A DNA stretch of 64,000 nucleotides from Rhabditophanes sp. KR3021 (GCA_963281155.1 CAUJLY010000006.1:5332001-5396000), one strand, 5' to 3'. Positions 11,480 to 25,495 are shown, counted from the first letter of the stretch. Numbers and translations are program-made. Notes: generated by a model not told the origin, from the sequence alone.

Positions 11480-13490
11480 GTTAATTTAATGGAAAAAGAG
11501 ACAGTGACATTCTTCAGAATCAACGTCGTTTCAATGAACGTAAAACAAATGATATTCAGATAGTCGTTCAAGCTTTTCATGGTTAAAATTATCAAAACGG
11601 AACGTGTCTCAGTCATATTCATCCCCAAATTTAGCAGTAAACAATCCAAATAAAAATGGAAGGATATATGAGAGTTTGAATGTTAGTTTTTTTAATTCAA
11701 CGCCAACTTTGGATGTAATTTACTTAAAAAGCAAGCTAAGACTTCCACCAATTCAAAAAGAGAGAATGACGATATAATGAGCAGCAGGACTAATCTTCAT
11801 GGAAAGGAGTTTGGAAACTGCAAGGAAGCAGTATTTACACAACACGATACTGTGAATAGTTTATCCTATGGTATTAATTCTATGAAGGTTGATGATGAAA
11901 GATATACTATTAAAAAAGTTGGCCATATCAATCAGTGTACTACTTGTGATAGTTTGGGCTATTCGGGTAAATTAGGAATATTATCAAAAATAACCTTATT
12001 TCTAATTTAGATGAAGAAGAAAAAATATAAACAAACTGAAAAATGATCATAAAGGCACTAGATCTCAATATTACTTGTAAAACAGCCTTTGTTGACGAAC
12101 TTCGCCACGCAATGAGCAGTGTATCGTTAATAGGTATCACTAAAAGTAGTACTTTTTTAAAGGAATATAGATTACCCAAGTCAGTTACTCCAAGAACATT
12201 TGTAAAATTTTAAATGTCCCATGTTTAAAGCCATCCTTGAGTGGCGATGAAATTTTTAGAAGCAATTAAATTCAAACCGTTTCCAATAATTCAAGACCCC
12301 TTTGAATCTCAAATGGTCAATCCACAAGCACATTAGTTAGTCAATCAGTTTCCAAATATATGTGCAATTCACAAAGCAGTTTGCATAATGGAAGTTTTAA
12401 TTGTATACCAAGATTAAGACCACAGCCAAAGTCAAATGTTAACATATCTTCAAATGCTGTATTTAATCAGTACAATGATGTGACCAAAGGAGGCATTATG
12501 GAGAAAGTGATTGAAAAGAATCCGAGTATTTATTCAGTAGACCCCAATCAAATTCAAAATATAGAAAGTTCTAACCAGATCAAAATGGTTTATTTTCTGG
12601 CCTCAGTGATAAATCATACTCTCAATTTTCAAATTTATTTGTAAATAGTCCTTTTCAATTAGTTTATGTTAATGCGGCAATAATCATTTTACTCGCGGTC
12701 AATGAATATATTTGTTCAGAGAGTAAGGATTCACAGCAAGAAATATGAGTTTGGGGGCAATTTTATTATAAATATCAAGTGAAGCATTAACAGTATTTAG
12801 CGATACTTCAAACTTCGAAAAATGAAATAATTTAATTTTCATGCTGACAGATGCCAAAATATCAAAGAAACCATATTTCAAGAAAGTCTTCTGACAGAAA
12901 ATACGGAAATTTTAATTCCAAATTCAACATATTAAGTAATTATCTGTAAATATAAAATGAAGAAAGGGATAACTGAATAATTTGCAAAAACACCTGATGT
13001 TCCATTATATGTTTCTGGGGCAGGTATGTATAACTTTTATTATAAAATAATAATGGTAATTTTAGGTACTTCAATACAAATTCCAACAAACAATTGCTCC
13101 TCCGATTTTATTACAATATTCTATGAAATCATGTTCTCTGTATATAAATGGAGAATTAGTGAAGAAGGTGTCTGAAATATTAACAAGAAACTCCGAGTGG
13201 TTGGTTTTATCTTGAAAATATCTGAAAAATCAACAGCTGCTCTCTTTGACTCTCCTGGTACGTTGCATGTTTATTTATTATGTTAATTTTCTTAAATATT
13301 TTATGTTTCAGTGAAATCGCAAAAAGTAATTTCAAATGGAAGTTTAATGAGATAAGCCCATTAACTGATACAAAAGGTTGTTTGAAAGCGAGAGTATTTT
13401 TATATGACGAACCATAAAAAATATTTGAAAATATATATAAAATTCCGAATATTGGGTGAAATTTATTCAAAAATGAACATATTATCAAGT
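11480..13490 (+). pseudogene. Decayed multi-exon gene, identity unknown
   Basis: Coding-like peptide stretches occur in different frames in a consistent + strand order, separated by stops and frame changes. At about 11583-11780 there is a frame with SQSYSSPNLAVNNPNKNGR, which shifts at an AAAAAG run into the frame at 11777-12010. A frame follows at about 12044-12210 (TAFVDELRHAMSSVSLIG). The frame at 12310-12590 (CIPRLRPQPKSNVNIS) shifts into one reading NSPFQLVYVNAA. A possible intact intron (G|GTATGT at 13025 to TTTTAG before 13066) precedes another coding-like exon, and ISPLTDTKGCLKARVF appears near 13360-13400. VYVNAA and ISPLTDTKG are faintly reminiscent of PAS-domain motifs, but this is weak. 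Retained introns argue against a processed pseudogene. A live gene with many tiny introns is a less likely reading. Confidence 0.4.
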
Positions 13491-15134
13491 TCGGAAGAAG
13501 ATAATTAGAAAAAAGATTATATCTGAAAAATATTTTGCTGAACCTGTAATAATAGATGGCACATTTTCAACAGAACATTAAATATTACCAAATTAAATAT
13601 ATCTTCATAACTGTACGGGTGGTATATAATCTTGCCTAAATAAAAAATTGATTTATAAAGCTTTTATTTATTTTAATAGATTACCATCATTATACACATA
13701 TTTAGCAATGATTTATATGTATGTAGGTTCTTTATGTATTTGATATCCAAAAATAAAATTTAACTCTAAGATTGGGAAGTATTTTTTACTTGCTCTCATA
13801 TACCAACTTTGAAACAACGTTCTAATAGATGCCTAAATATGTATTATTATATATTCCAACCATTAGAATTAATCTTTTAAAATGAAAGCTTTTTCGAAAA
13901 GTATTTTCATCAATGTTTTATACTACGTCATATTTATTCCTGAAACATGTTTTTTGACAACAAATAATTCTATTTAAAAATCCTTGTTCATTATTTTTGA
14001 GTCAAAGACAAAAACCTTTTCAATTTTAAGATTAAGAATGCCAGGGCGAACACACGTAAAAATATACAAATTAAATATTGATAAGAAGGATTGTTGTTGA
14101 ATTACAAATATAATGAATGCATTTTAAATCTTATTTATTTTTTTGTAGGCCTCTTTATAATCATATAAAAAGATATATGTATATATTTTTTAAACACATC
14201 ACACCAATTCGTCCAAGGTATTATCATTTGATTATACTTGGAGATTACACACGCGAGGACCTGTTTAGTAAAAGTATACCAAGGCATTCATATATCATTA
14301 ATTAAAATTGTTTTTTAATTTGAAGAAGAAAGTCAGTGTTGAAGATTATGAATATTGAAAGTTGATTAATAGCGACACTCAATTATAAAAGTTCAGTAAA
14401 AAAGTAAAAATAATTTGATGTTATCAATTGTTTTACTTGTACGTATTATTTACATAGCCATACATTACCATTACGTTGTTTGGTATCTTGATTATTCAAT
14501 ACAACAAAACAGTCTAATTTTACTCTTTTTGATTCATATAAATTTATAATAACATTATGTTTACTTCAACTTTCTTCTAAAAATTGCAACCATATTCGAG
14601 CTTAATACAAAGATACATCTTTATACATAGATATGTTTATTATGTTTTCATAATATATGCGTCCTCCACCATCATTCATTATATATTACCATTTAAAATA
14701 AGAATTTAAAAAATATAATTTAACTTTTTCTACTAATTAAAACTACACGCGTATTCTTAAAATTAGCATCAATTTTCTGTCCCTTTTTCTATTTATATTT
14801 GGTCTCTAATATGATCGCATATGCTTTTAATTCTATCCTTTTAGACTAATTTTACAATAGATTTTAGAAAAAATTGCTAAATAATTGCGAGTTAATTATG
14901 AGTCTTAGGTTTAATAATATTCATAATGTAGGCATATAACAATTATTTATTATAAACAGTGGCTTATATAATGGTTTTCTTGTGTTATTAAACCATTTAT
15001 TAATGTTTGCATAATTTTTAACATAATATTTTATTTGCTCAGATGCTCCAAATGATATTGTCAACTTTTTTCTGATTTTTTCGGGTAAAATATATTTATT
15101 TATATAGTATTTGTTTATTGTTCAGCAAAAACAT
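13491..15134. other. No gene seen; 3' flank of the ShKT gene at the right
   Basis: AT-rich sequence without supported frames. TTTATT (AATAAA on the minus strand) occurs at about 15095-15100, within 50 bp downstream of the minus-strand stop at 15135, and may serve as the poly(A) signal of the ShKT gene. Confidence 0.5.
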
Positions 15135-18100
15135 TTATGAATAATCTTCATCAGATTTACTTTCCTCAGGCCCATTACACAGACAAGTTTTTCTACAAAA
15201 CAAAAACATAGTAGGCTTGTGAGTAAGACAAAGACCTGCCCGACCCCATTCTTTGCAAAGTACCGGATCTTTTTCATCAACCTCTCGATTACAATCCATC
15301 ACAAATGGTTTCCCTACAAAAAAACACATTTAAAGTATAAAAAATTAATTTAGCAAACACTGGGTCGCCTTCGAATTTACATTTACGTGCCGTACTTCCG
15401 CTAACCAAGTAATAAGACATATTTTCTTTTGAAATAGTACTATTTTTGACAGGACTTGATGAGATGGTTGTACTTTTTTTCACAAAAGATGGTGTTAGTT
15501 GAGGATTAAATGTTGCCTTGGTTAAATTTAAATTTTTCTCAAATGTATGTCTTATCCGTTTTGCTTTTTGAGTAGAAACAGAAAGTGTTGTGGTAGGTAG
15601 CAGTTCTGAATTGTTTAAATCATCCTTAGTAGTAATAGTGGCCGGCAAGGAGATTGATGGAAAGACGATGTCTCCAGATGAAATAAAGGATAATTTTGGG
15701 AGTGTTTTAATTGTCCCAGCTTCTTTATTTCCCCCCTCATCCATTTCTTTTTTATTTGCTACTGGAAAATCATACCCAGATTGTATAATTTGGTGAGATG
15801 ATGTTGATTCTAATGAAGGAGTAGCTGTGGTTGTAATTAAATTGTTTGTTTCGCCGATGTTGTCTTTTGTAATATCAAGGTTGTCATTACTATTTGAGGA
15901 TATGTTTTCACCACACGACAATACAATGGACTTACCAACTGAAGGAGCTAGTATGACGTCATCTTTTGGTGAAGGTGTTGAATTTATAAAAGAAATTTCA
16001 GTAGAAGTAATTATTGAGGATGATGAATTAGTTTTACTTAATGGTGTTGAAAAAGAATCAGAAATAATTGGTTGTAAAGTGACTTGAATTTCAGAAACAG
16101 GCAATGTAGTAAGTACGACGGGTGTCAAATTATCAGTAGTCTGAACATTTGAGACCTCTTCGACCTTAACATTACCATAATTATCAACAATAGAATCTGG
16201 AATTACTTCATGCGTTGTGGTCTCATGGTGTGTAGTTTCATTGTTACTGACTAAACTCTCTTGCACCCAAGTTGTCGAATCACTTGATTCTGGAGTCGTG
16301 TTTTCAGTTATAGGAAAAACGGTACTTTCTATAGTTGTACCGAAACTGCTAGGAATAATAATAGTCGATGATTCAATAATCTTGACATTTTTTATATTAA
16401 AAACTGGCTGGGTTGTTTCAACAATAGACTCAGTTGTTGATTGAATTTTCTGAGCTATTGAAGAAAGAATAATATTATCAGCATTAAAAGCATAGTCTGA
16501 ATTCGGAGGTGTGAATGCTTGTTCGTTTGATTTGACAGGTGCACTTTTGATATGATCATCAACATTTTTTTCACCTGGAGTAGTAATAATTAAAGGTATT
16601 GCATCTGTTGTGGTGGTAAGAATTTCAGTAGTAGCACTTGATATATCTGAGGTATCTAAAGTTGTAAACTGCTCACTTAAATCAGTTCTATTTTGTGTTT
16701 CATCTACATTTAAAGTAGTAGTTTTTTCTTCAATTATATTGGACTTTGGCTGTGGTGTTATTCCAACATTTTCTTCAAGACTAATTATTTTTGGTTTTTC
16801 TGGACTTGGTGTGTTGACTCCATTTGATCCATATGAGTCTTCAGCATTAATTGAAGATATAGTTGTTGTTTTAAGTATTGTATTATCTATACCTGAGGAG
16901 ATCGCATTTAATGTGGTACTCATTAATATACCAGCAGTAGTTCTTTGAGTAGTAGTACCATTCATATCATTATCTTGAATTGTGTTTGTCACATCAGTAA
17001 CATTTTCAGGCTGATTAGTTTGACTGATTGGTAAGTCTGTCATAATAGCTCCATTAGTACTCCTTCCACTATCACTTGATTTAGTGTTGGTAATTGCATC
17101 CATTTCCGATGTACTTGTTTCAATATTATTAATAGGATTATTCGGTATACTTTTATTTGAATTTTCCAAACCGTCACTAGAACTTGAACAAGGATGTATT
17201 TTTACAGGAAGAACATAATCTGAGTCATCGGGTGTTGATGGAATGGTAGCACTTACTTCCGGATTCATTTCTGCTATGCTTTTATTTTCAAAATTATTTG
17301 CTATTAATTTTACAACACTATTAATTGTTTCTTCCAATTTAGTTCCATTCGTGTTAATTTTTTTGTTTTTGTCAATTAGCTCAACTTTAATGTTTGAGTT
17401 ATAAAAATCGTCGGAATTATGTGTGGTCTGTGGAGTTGTTACACTTAATTTAGAGTAATCAGCCTTTTCTATAATAGCTTCAGACCCATTTTGCCCTTCG
17501 CCAGAAGATTCCTCATTTGCTATTTCATGTGCATTATTTGGAATAATTGGTGCTGAAAGTTCAATCTTGTCTACATTACCACTTGTTAATTCATTTTTGC
17601 CTGGACTAGTTAATTTTATAGAGCCACTATCGTTGCCATACTCATTATTTAAACTAGTAATAGCATCTGTTTTTATCTTCACTTCTTTTTCATTAATTCC
17701 TCTCTGAACCTCAACAATAACATTTGTAACTATACTTTTGGTTAATTGCGGTGTTTTGGTATTTTCAATAGATGTATTAATTAGTGATAATTCTCCAGAT
17801 TCATTTTTATTATTACCTAATGAAGCATTAATCTGTTGAAAGACATGTTCAGCATGCGTATTTACATCTCCTGATATTTTTAATATTTTTCCTTGTTCTA
17901 AAATAAATTTATTTAGAATATTAAATTAAAAACAAGCATAAAAATAATTGGTGCCTTAAATCCTTTTATTTTTATCATCAAAAAAATAAACATACGATAA
18001 GGTTCTATAACGTATTTCTGGCGCAACTCTGGTACGGCATTGCTTACTGTAGGAAGCAATAACAAACCAATTAGATAAAATAATTCGTAGCTTAGACGAT

Positions 18101-18143
18101 TCTGATAATTTGACTTTAAAATGATAGCTTTTTCAATCATCAT
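15135..18143 (-). CDS. Secreted Ser/Thr-rich mucin-like protein with C-terminal ShKT domain
   Basis: Three exons: 18143-17996, 17897-15387 and 15313-15135, giving 945 residues. Donors are C|GTATGT and C|GTAAAT; both joins are phase 1 and keep the frame open. Exon 1 encodes a signal peptide with a hydrophobic core (FYLIGLLLLPTVSNA) after a longer than usual N-region. The large second exon is dominated by Thr, Ser, Asn, Ile and Glu, with many TTT, STT and ETT runs suited to O-glycosylation, and N-x-S/T sites. The last exon holds six cysteines in ShKT order (DC, LC, EWGRAGLC, FC, RKTC, LC) with the typical W-G-C and M-C-C-C spacing, then an acidic tail. ShKT domains occur in many secreted and surface proteins and do not by themselves mean toxin. 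A glycosylated cuticle, gut-lining or surface role is inference. The ATG pair at 18138-18143 is the first with a signal peptide. Confidence 0.75.
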
Positions 18144-21100
18144 GGCTACAAATAATAACTATGTAGATTGAAACCTTGCCAAATATTTATTATATTTATA
18201 TAATAATTTGAAAGTGCACTAAATATATAAAGTTTCAAACTTATATACCTCACAACTGTTTGATGTCATTTGATCAAGTTTGATCAGTCTTCAAGTGAGG
18301 GATTTCCGCCTATAGTAAAAATTAGTTTGTAAAGGCAAAAAAGTTGTAGTTTGCAATGAAAGTGAGGAGTTTCGTAAATCTATTCATATACAAAAGGTAT
18401 TGTCTTCTTTTTTAATAACATTAAAGATATGCTTAAAGAGTCACTTCAAGTAAAAAGTAAGAGGACTTCTTACTTAATCTCTTTGTAATTTTAATTGGTA
18501 TTCATCATCTCTTATTATGCCAGTTTATATCACGCATACGCAGATAGTGCATATTCAATACATTGATTAAAAGGTTTGTGATTAAAAAGATCATATTAAT
18601 TATGGTCTGACCAATGCAGCATATTTCTAAATAATAATTTGCATTCTTTTTTATAAAAATACTAAGTCAGTATCACATTTTTCAATTGCTTGCATTAATT
18701 GACTTCTCCACATAATTCCTTCATCTAGTTATAAAACGTGTGCATTTGCAAATTTCGTGGGCAGTCTGTAATCAGATATAATTAGGCAAGATCAAAACCT
18801 TGCAAATATTGTAGTTTCATTGTCAAGTTCTATTCATTAATTTTAAATAATCACCAACAAATATAACAGTTTTTCTTTGAGTAATACATATAATTTAGCA
18901 TTCTAAGAGAAGATTGCTTTCAAATTTATTTGTTACTTTTCGTGTCTGAATTACAAACATAACACATATCTGTGAACGAAACCAGATCATCGGATTGTTG
19001 ATAATGTTGGATGAAACATGTTATCTTGTTCTGTTCAATTAGTGAGACGATAATTATTCATCTCTTTTTATATATGTTTGAATTACTGCACATCCATATA
19101 TGCCCAATTTATCCTCAACTGAAATGATTTAAAAGGAATTTTTAAAATAAGTTTTAAGAAATGAAAAGTTTAAGTTAAAAGTCTTCAAATGCCATTGAGT
19201 AAGTAGTGTGAATATTTTATATTGAGTGAAAAGTACACTTAATAATCAAATTAAATAAGTGGTAAAAAATGCCTACAAAAGATTGTAACAACTTTTGTTA
19301 AGTTACTAAAAGTATAGTGATATTATTTTTATAAAGAACAAATAAATTGTGACACTAAGACAATTTATGTATCCCATTAAAATCTGTTTTCAGTCTTTTA
19401 ATTTATACCGAATCAAGACAAAAAGATTTATTTAAAAGCTCAATTAAATGTGCAGTTTCTCTTTTTATTATCAACAAATTAAAAATATTACGACACAGTT
19501 TATCAAAATTATTATAATTGTTCGGCAAAAATAAATTATCTAATTATATTTTTACATATATGATTTGTAAATATTATTGTCTGAATTAATACGTAAATCC
19601 ATTACACGTATTTCAAACATTTATTGTTTAAACGACATTTTGGGTTTCATTAGCTATTATTTTGAAATAAATATATCTAAAATGCTCATCTTAAATCCTT
19701 GGAAGTCTTTTGGTTTAGCACTATTACAAAGTCCAATAAAAGTAATAGCTCCTATACGTTTCCTTACCAATTGATTTAGGCTATTTATTAACCGATTCAT
19801 TGTATAATTCTATCCTAAAATCATGACCCTTTAAAATGGCGAAAAGTAATGTATACTTTGCATTTAAATATATTCTTTTTATCCTTTTCACTTCCTTCAA
19901 ACTTTCCTTAAAGATTTGAGAAGGAATTTAAATTTATATGTATATGTGTGCTTATATATATTTAATGTATATTGCCAAAGACCAATTCCTAATTCTCATT
20001 TACTCACTAATATTTACAATCCTTGTTAGAGTTTAAATATAAACGCTTTTAGTGCATTCATATATTTAATAAAAAGTAAGTATGATATATCTCGAATGAT
20101 TATTATAATTAGTACCAAGTAACACATATATTCTTTTATTTTAATGAACTCTCATAATAATTATATTTATTTCAGAAAAAATTGATGTAAATTGAAGAAT
20201 TGAATAATTTATAAAACTTGGCTTGGTATACTTGAGAAGTTTTTAAAATGACAAATGTTTTTCATAAAACTCCCACATTAAGCTTAATATATGTATTTGA
20301 TGGAAGATTCCACAGGAATTCAAGTTTCGCGAAAGGTTAATAAGTTTTAATAATTTTGATAAGACTTCCTTCATATATAAAAACAATTATTTATCTTTAC
20401 CCACCACATATTTATATTGTTTTTAAAAAGCTTTCTTCAGGAAAACATTTTAAATTATGCACTTATTAACATATATTCTAAAGACATTTGAATTGCTTAT
20501 TTATGTGAGATATTTCACAAAAAGGTAGTAATATTAATATTTATTACTGTAAACTAAAATAATGATCGTGAGGACGAAAAAGTTTTCCTGAATCTAAATA
20601 ATGTCATTAATAAGTATAAACCAATTTTGGAAATTATATTTGTTTAATGCTTTTTTTCAAATACCTCATTTTATATAATGAGTCTGCGTTTGGAAAGGTA
20701 AAATACGCTGACGTAGGTTCCATTTCAATTGAATATGTGTGAAAATTGATAATGTGTATGTTTTGAAAAAGTAATTTATGATTTGTAAATATAGTTTGCT
20801 ATTTGTATTAATTAATGATGTATTACATGACAATGTGTAATAAAATTAGCAAACCATAAAATCATGTAAGGCTTCACTTCATAACCACACTTTTCTTTTC
20901 AATGACTTATTTTCTACTTTCTGAGGCATATTCTTTTAATTAGAGTATATGAGTTGGCCATGCCAACATAATGTGCTATCCGATCTATTATCAATTTAAA
21001 CATTTTTTAAAATATTTTTAACATTATTAATTTTACCCTATTGAATAATATCTTTACATATATTTGTTGCCTTAGAGATCTCCAGGAGGAAACAATTGCA

Positions 21101-22529
21101 TTGTGTATTTGCTTATTATACTTTTAATAATAAATATTTTATTGCTTCTAATAATATACATCAATTTATTAAGCAACCACGAAACCATCTTATAATCATT
21201 TCTACCACATTTCCTTAACACCAAATATCGGCATTGATGACCTTTAAATTACACATTTATTCGTATTGCTTAATAATTGTCTCTTACACAACATACACTC
21301 ACTAAAATGTTGCCTCCAAATAGCTGACACTTGATTTAAATTCAATTAAGCGTCTTTGTATTTTTTATTAACCTCATATATCTGAACAACATAACATTAT
21401 AAATGTTTCATCTTCCGTTTATTAATTTTACAAAACAACTCAGGAAATATTTATATTATTATACGATAAATAATATATTTTGTGGCGAAAATATTTTTAC
21501 CATCTTCATCTCAACCAACCACTTTGCAAAGTAATATCGCAATCTCATAATATCATTTGATATATATACTTAATCTGCTAAAGAGATTTTTAAAGAATGG
21601 TAGCCATAAGAACAATACTTACAAAGTCATTGGATGTGGCAAGGCGAAACATAGTATTTATACCTAAAATCGAATATAACAGTATATCATTGTTATTATA
21701 TATGTTTTGATACCATAAGGATCAGTTCCAAAATATTCGTCTGTGTTTTGTAAATAGCTAGTTGTTAAATATTTCAAGTAATAATTAATACACAACCATT
21801 TTATTACTCATTTATCCGAATGAAATTCTGTGGCTTTATCTTTTCGTAATCTGTTTAATGGAAGTGTGAGTTAATATACTTGCTAATAATTTTGACATAT
21901 ACCTTATTGGCAGTCACGCAACAGTTATTTATAGATTGGAATACATAAAGGGGGAGTAAAAGTACATTAAAATAATAAGTTGTCATCAAATGCAATTAAT
22001 ATGAATTTGTAAGTAAATTATTAAGTACTTTCAAAAGAAGTGTTAATATTTATATGGAACAAGTTTATATTCGCTTGTTTTTACTTGTCTGGAGCAAAAT
22101 CATAATTGTACTTCATCCTTCAGCTTTCCCAACTTATTAGCTGCCACATAAAATGCATTTGGTTTGACCTTTTAATGATGCAGAAATGATAGAGAAAATG
22201 AATCATTTGTTATTTAAAAGCACTAAATATAAATTCTATTTTACCGAAAAACATAATAAAAATTATTGGATAGAAAGCAAAATAGTATATTTTATGGGAC
22301 CATCTTTTACTAATTATAAATTTATCATTTTTGTAATCCGTAAAAATGAATATACTTAAATTCAAATTGTTTATTGTGTTTTGAAAATAGTGGTATACAT
22401 TGAACAAAATGTTTTAATATTTCTTTTCTAATCATTTGACGTTCTTTCCGCATCAAATCGTCATATATTTTGTGAAGTAATATACTCAATCTTACATAAT
22501 TTATATAAATAAAAATGACTGACTTACTT
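18144..22529. other. No gene seen over 4.4 kb
   Basis: Very AT-rich. The left edge must contain the promoter of the ShKT gene. Frames are short and have no domain, signal peptide or splice-consistent neighbour that I can support. Confidence 0.6.
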
Positions 22530-22813
22530 TTAAAAGCCATTATTTGATGGGTTGAAACAAAATATCTGAAAATAAAAAATAATGGATATATTTTTGATAT
22601 GCCGAATTATTAAAAATATAAAACTCTCACCCTGTATACAATTGTCATTTTTTGACAATCTATACACATCGTACACCTATTTAATTTTTTAATTCCATTG
22701 CGCCCATTGTTTTGAATACGCATCATTGATACCATTTTGAATTTATTACCGATAACTTTAAAAGCATGCAGAGAAGCTATTTGTCTGTGATTTTCATTAA
22801 CGTCACCATTCAT
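22530..22813 (-). CDS. Small hypothetical protein, weak
   Basis: A possible two-exon gene of 72 residues: 22813-22631 and 22565-22530. The donor is AGG|GTGAGA, the acceptor follows TTTTATTTTCAG, and the join is phase 0. The frame is not purely AT-driven (MNGDVNENHRQIASLHAF) and contains a short Cys cluster (RCTMCIDC). There is no signal peptide or known domain. It sits alone in a gene desert and could be chance or a fragment of a larger gene. Confidence 0.25.
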
Positions 22814-23598
22814 CTAATTTGCAAAAGATTTATTTTATTACAAAAAATCCTTCTTTCAATATATCTCTTATGACCCAAAATAATATTTTTATTTATTTTC
22901 TTACTTCTTTCGATGTAATCATTGTTTAAAATTTTACTAGCATGAACCAATCTCGCAAAACATTTTTTAAATATTCTTTGATAATATCCCTATTCATGCT
23001 CACTATGGCCATCTATTAATACTACCTTTCTTATGATTTTCTTAACGATATCACTACTCAAAAAATTATCGTGACCTCCCTTATAAATGAAATTTACCCT
23101 TGCATAATATAAATATTTTTTGTTGCTATAGACAAGCAAATTGTTTTATTAAAAATTTAGTTCTGATAAAAATTAACTTCGCACTCTGATTTAAGACAAT
23201 CTTTAATATAGAATACACGCCCTTTAAACTTACACCACCAGAAAATTTTATTATTTAAAGAATATACACTTAACATTCTATTAGTTTTGCTATAATATTT
23301 CATTCTCAAAACATGCCGTTTATTTTGATATTATAGTTACAATAGCCTTAATCATGTGAAAAATCGCATATAATTTTAATTTGTTAACTATACACGTACA
23401 TGTGCATTCCTTTGTATCATTAAACGTAGACTTGTCAACGAATTCAACCATTATGACGAATTCCGTTATTGTCAAGCTGTAATGCTATTGTTTTTGAAAA
23501 TCTTGTTAGTTTTAGAATCAAATGTGCTGAAATAGTTTTATTCAAAAGACAATCTATATTTACCAAGACAATTACTAACAACACTGATTTATACATAA
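22814..23598. other. 5' flank of the GPCR gene, no gene seen
   Basis: AT-rich, no supported reading frame. It presumably contains the promoter of the receptor gene that starts at 23599. Confidence 0.5.
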
Positions 23599-25044
23599 AT
23601 GGCTCTAAGTATGGATGATTTATATAATTCCTCGAATAATTTTACATTTTCGTAAGTTTGATATTTCACATTTTCTAGTTACAAAATTGGTGACTTTTAG
23701 TCAAATGGACAAAGTCAAACAAATATTGGAAGCGTTCAACGAAGATCAAGATACAGCAGGTGAAAAATGGTTTACTGTGACGGCTTTGGTTGTTTATGCC
23801 TTTCTTGCGTTATTTGGTCTTCTTGGAAATTTGATATTTTGTCTTGTTATCTGGAAAAGTGAAAAACTCCACACAGTAACACACATGCTCATGACAAACC
23901 TAGCCGTTTGCAACCTGTTATTTGTTCTTTTCCATCCACCCTTCTTCGTCACAACATACATTCTTCAGGCCGATTGGATGTTTGGTTTGTTAATCATTTT
24001 CTTATTCTTTATACAATCATTCTGATAATTTTATAGGCACCTTATTATGCAAAGCATCCTCTTCGATTGTATATGTAACTGCAACTGGTTCTTTTTATTT
24101 CATGTCTTTGGTGGCAATTGATAGATGGCTGGCAATATTTTATCGCCGCTTTCGATTAGATCGTTCTAGATGTTCTTGGTTGACAGTGATAGCTTGGGTA
24201 ATATCATTTGGCGTATCTTCTCCATACTTGTACTATACCAATGAAGTTGAATTTGGGCAGAAAGCCTTAAAGGATATGCGGTTTGATATTGAAATGATGC
24301 AAAGTGCAAAGGATATTAGTGATAGTCGAAGGCAATGCGCAATAGATTGCCAACACTGTCACCGAATTCTTCAATTGGTAGGTTTATTACAGAGAAAAAA
24401 ATAATCATAATTTAGACTACCATTGTTGCTCAATATTGTATTCCATTGGCAATTATGATTCCAGCGTACAGTCATTTGGCTGTTTACTTGTGGAGACGCC
24501 CGACAATTGGAATTCAAACGCGTGAAAAATGTAAGAAAGCCCAAAGGAGGAGAAGGAGAATGCTTATTACATTATTGGCAATCGTAGGATCATTAGTAAG
24601 TTAAATTTGTAAATCCAATTACATATTTGTTTTAGATTGTATGCTGGTCGCCACTTTTTTCAGTAGGAGTTCTCCATTCATACAATTTCATTGACACCGA
24701 TTCCCTTTCTTTGCATATTTATACGTCAATGATAGCTCTTTTTGGTGTAGTTTTAACACCATGCTTTTATTTATTGAATGATGGCTTCAGACAGCAAATT
24801 ATCCTATTCTTACCGAGTCTTTTTCCAAATCTGAGCAATCAAAATAAACAAAGCAGTGCAACTGGTTGTGATCTGTCACAAATAGAAAAACCTAATAATA
24901 AATGTAAGTTATAGTTAAAGAATATAACTATGATTTTTAGTATCATCTAATGAGGAGGAAATGAAGCCGGTATTGACACCTTTGTTAGCTCAGCATTCTC
25001 AATCCAGTCGAGTTAGCGTTGCAGAAACATATGTAAATAGTTGA
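23599..25044 (+). CDS. Class A peptide G-protein-coupled receptor (NPY/NPF-like)
   Basis: Six exons: 23599-23651, 23701-23984, 24037-24377, 24416-24595, 24636-24903 and 24941-25044, giving 409 residues. All introns are GT-AG, 37-52 bp, and every phase matches. The N-terminus carries NSS and NFT glycosylation sites. Seven membrane segments follow: TM1 (GLLGNLIFCLVIW), TM2 (NLAVCNLLFVLFHPP), the TM3 cysteine (GTLLCKA) and IDRW motif, TM5 (YCIPLAIMIPAY), the third loop (LWRRPTIG, then QRRRRRMLI), TM6 (CWSPLF) and TM7 (LTPCFYLLNDGFRQQ). The loop and TM6 resemble arthropod neuropeptide F/Y-type receptors; the ligand cannot be read from sequence. Odd points: the TM2 Asp is Asn (AVCNLL), DRY is DRW, and NPxxY is TPxFY. 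The first ATG was chosen because exon 1 splices in phase and supplies glycosylation sites. Confidence 0.85.
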
Positions 25045-25495
25045 AAACATTGAGGCTATGACTTATTCCTTTGAATATTTTAGATTTCAACGTATATTTT
25101 AGCTGATACTCCACTGACTGCAGTATAATTTTAACAGATAATAAAACCAAAAATCACTTGAAATATTATTATTTCAATTTTTACAATACAAATAACGCAA
25201 GGAGTCCTCCTGAATATGCAATAAACTTTTAAATGATTGAAAAGTAATGGGCGTTTGAACAAAATTAGTCAGCTATTAGATATATACTAATATTAAAATG
25301 ATCTCATGTGATAATTATCTTTCAATTTATTCAAATTTGCATTATCAATAAATATATCTACTTCTTGCTTTAATCATTCAAATTTGTAATGAAAAAAGGA
25401 AAAGAATCTAAATAATTTATTATAGATGTGCAATTCTAATCGACAAGATCATTTACCTTTTGATTCATTTCTATTCCATTGAGATTCTATTGATA
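25045..25495. other. 3' flank of the GPCR gene and of the COG8 pseudogene
   Basis: AT-rich; nothing coding that I can support. AATAAA-like motifs near 25220 and 25345 may serve the receptor transcript. Confidence 0.4.

Noticed and set aside
15135..15313. A venom-type toxin because of the ShK-like domain
   Set aside because: ShKT domains are common in non-toxic secreted proteins, and here the domain ends a large mucin-like chain; there is no toxin precursor layout.
15590..16948. Several + strand frames of 60-112 residues
   Set aside because: They lie antisense to the Thr/Ser-rich exon, whose codon bias keeps the opposite strand open; hydrophobic Val/Ser composition is the expected mirror image.
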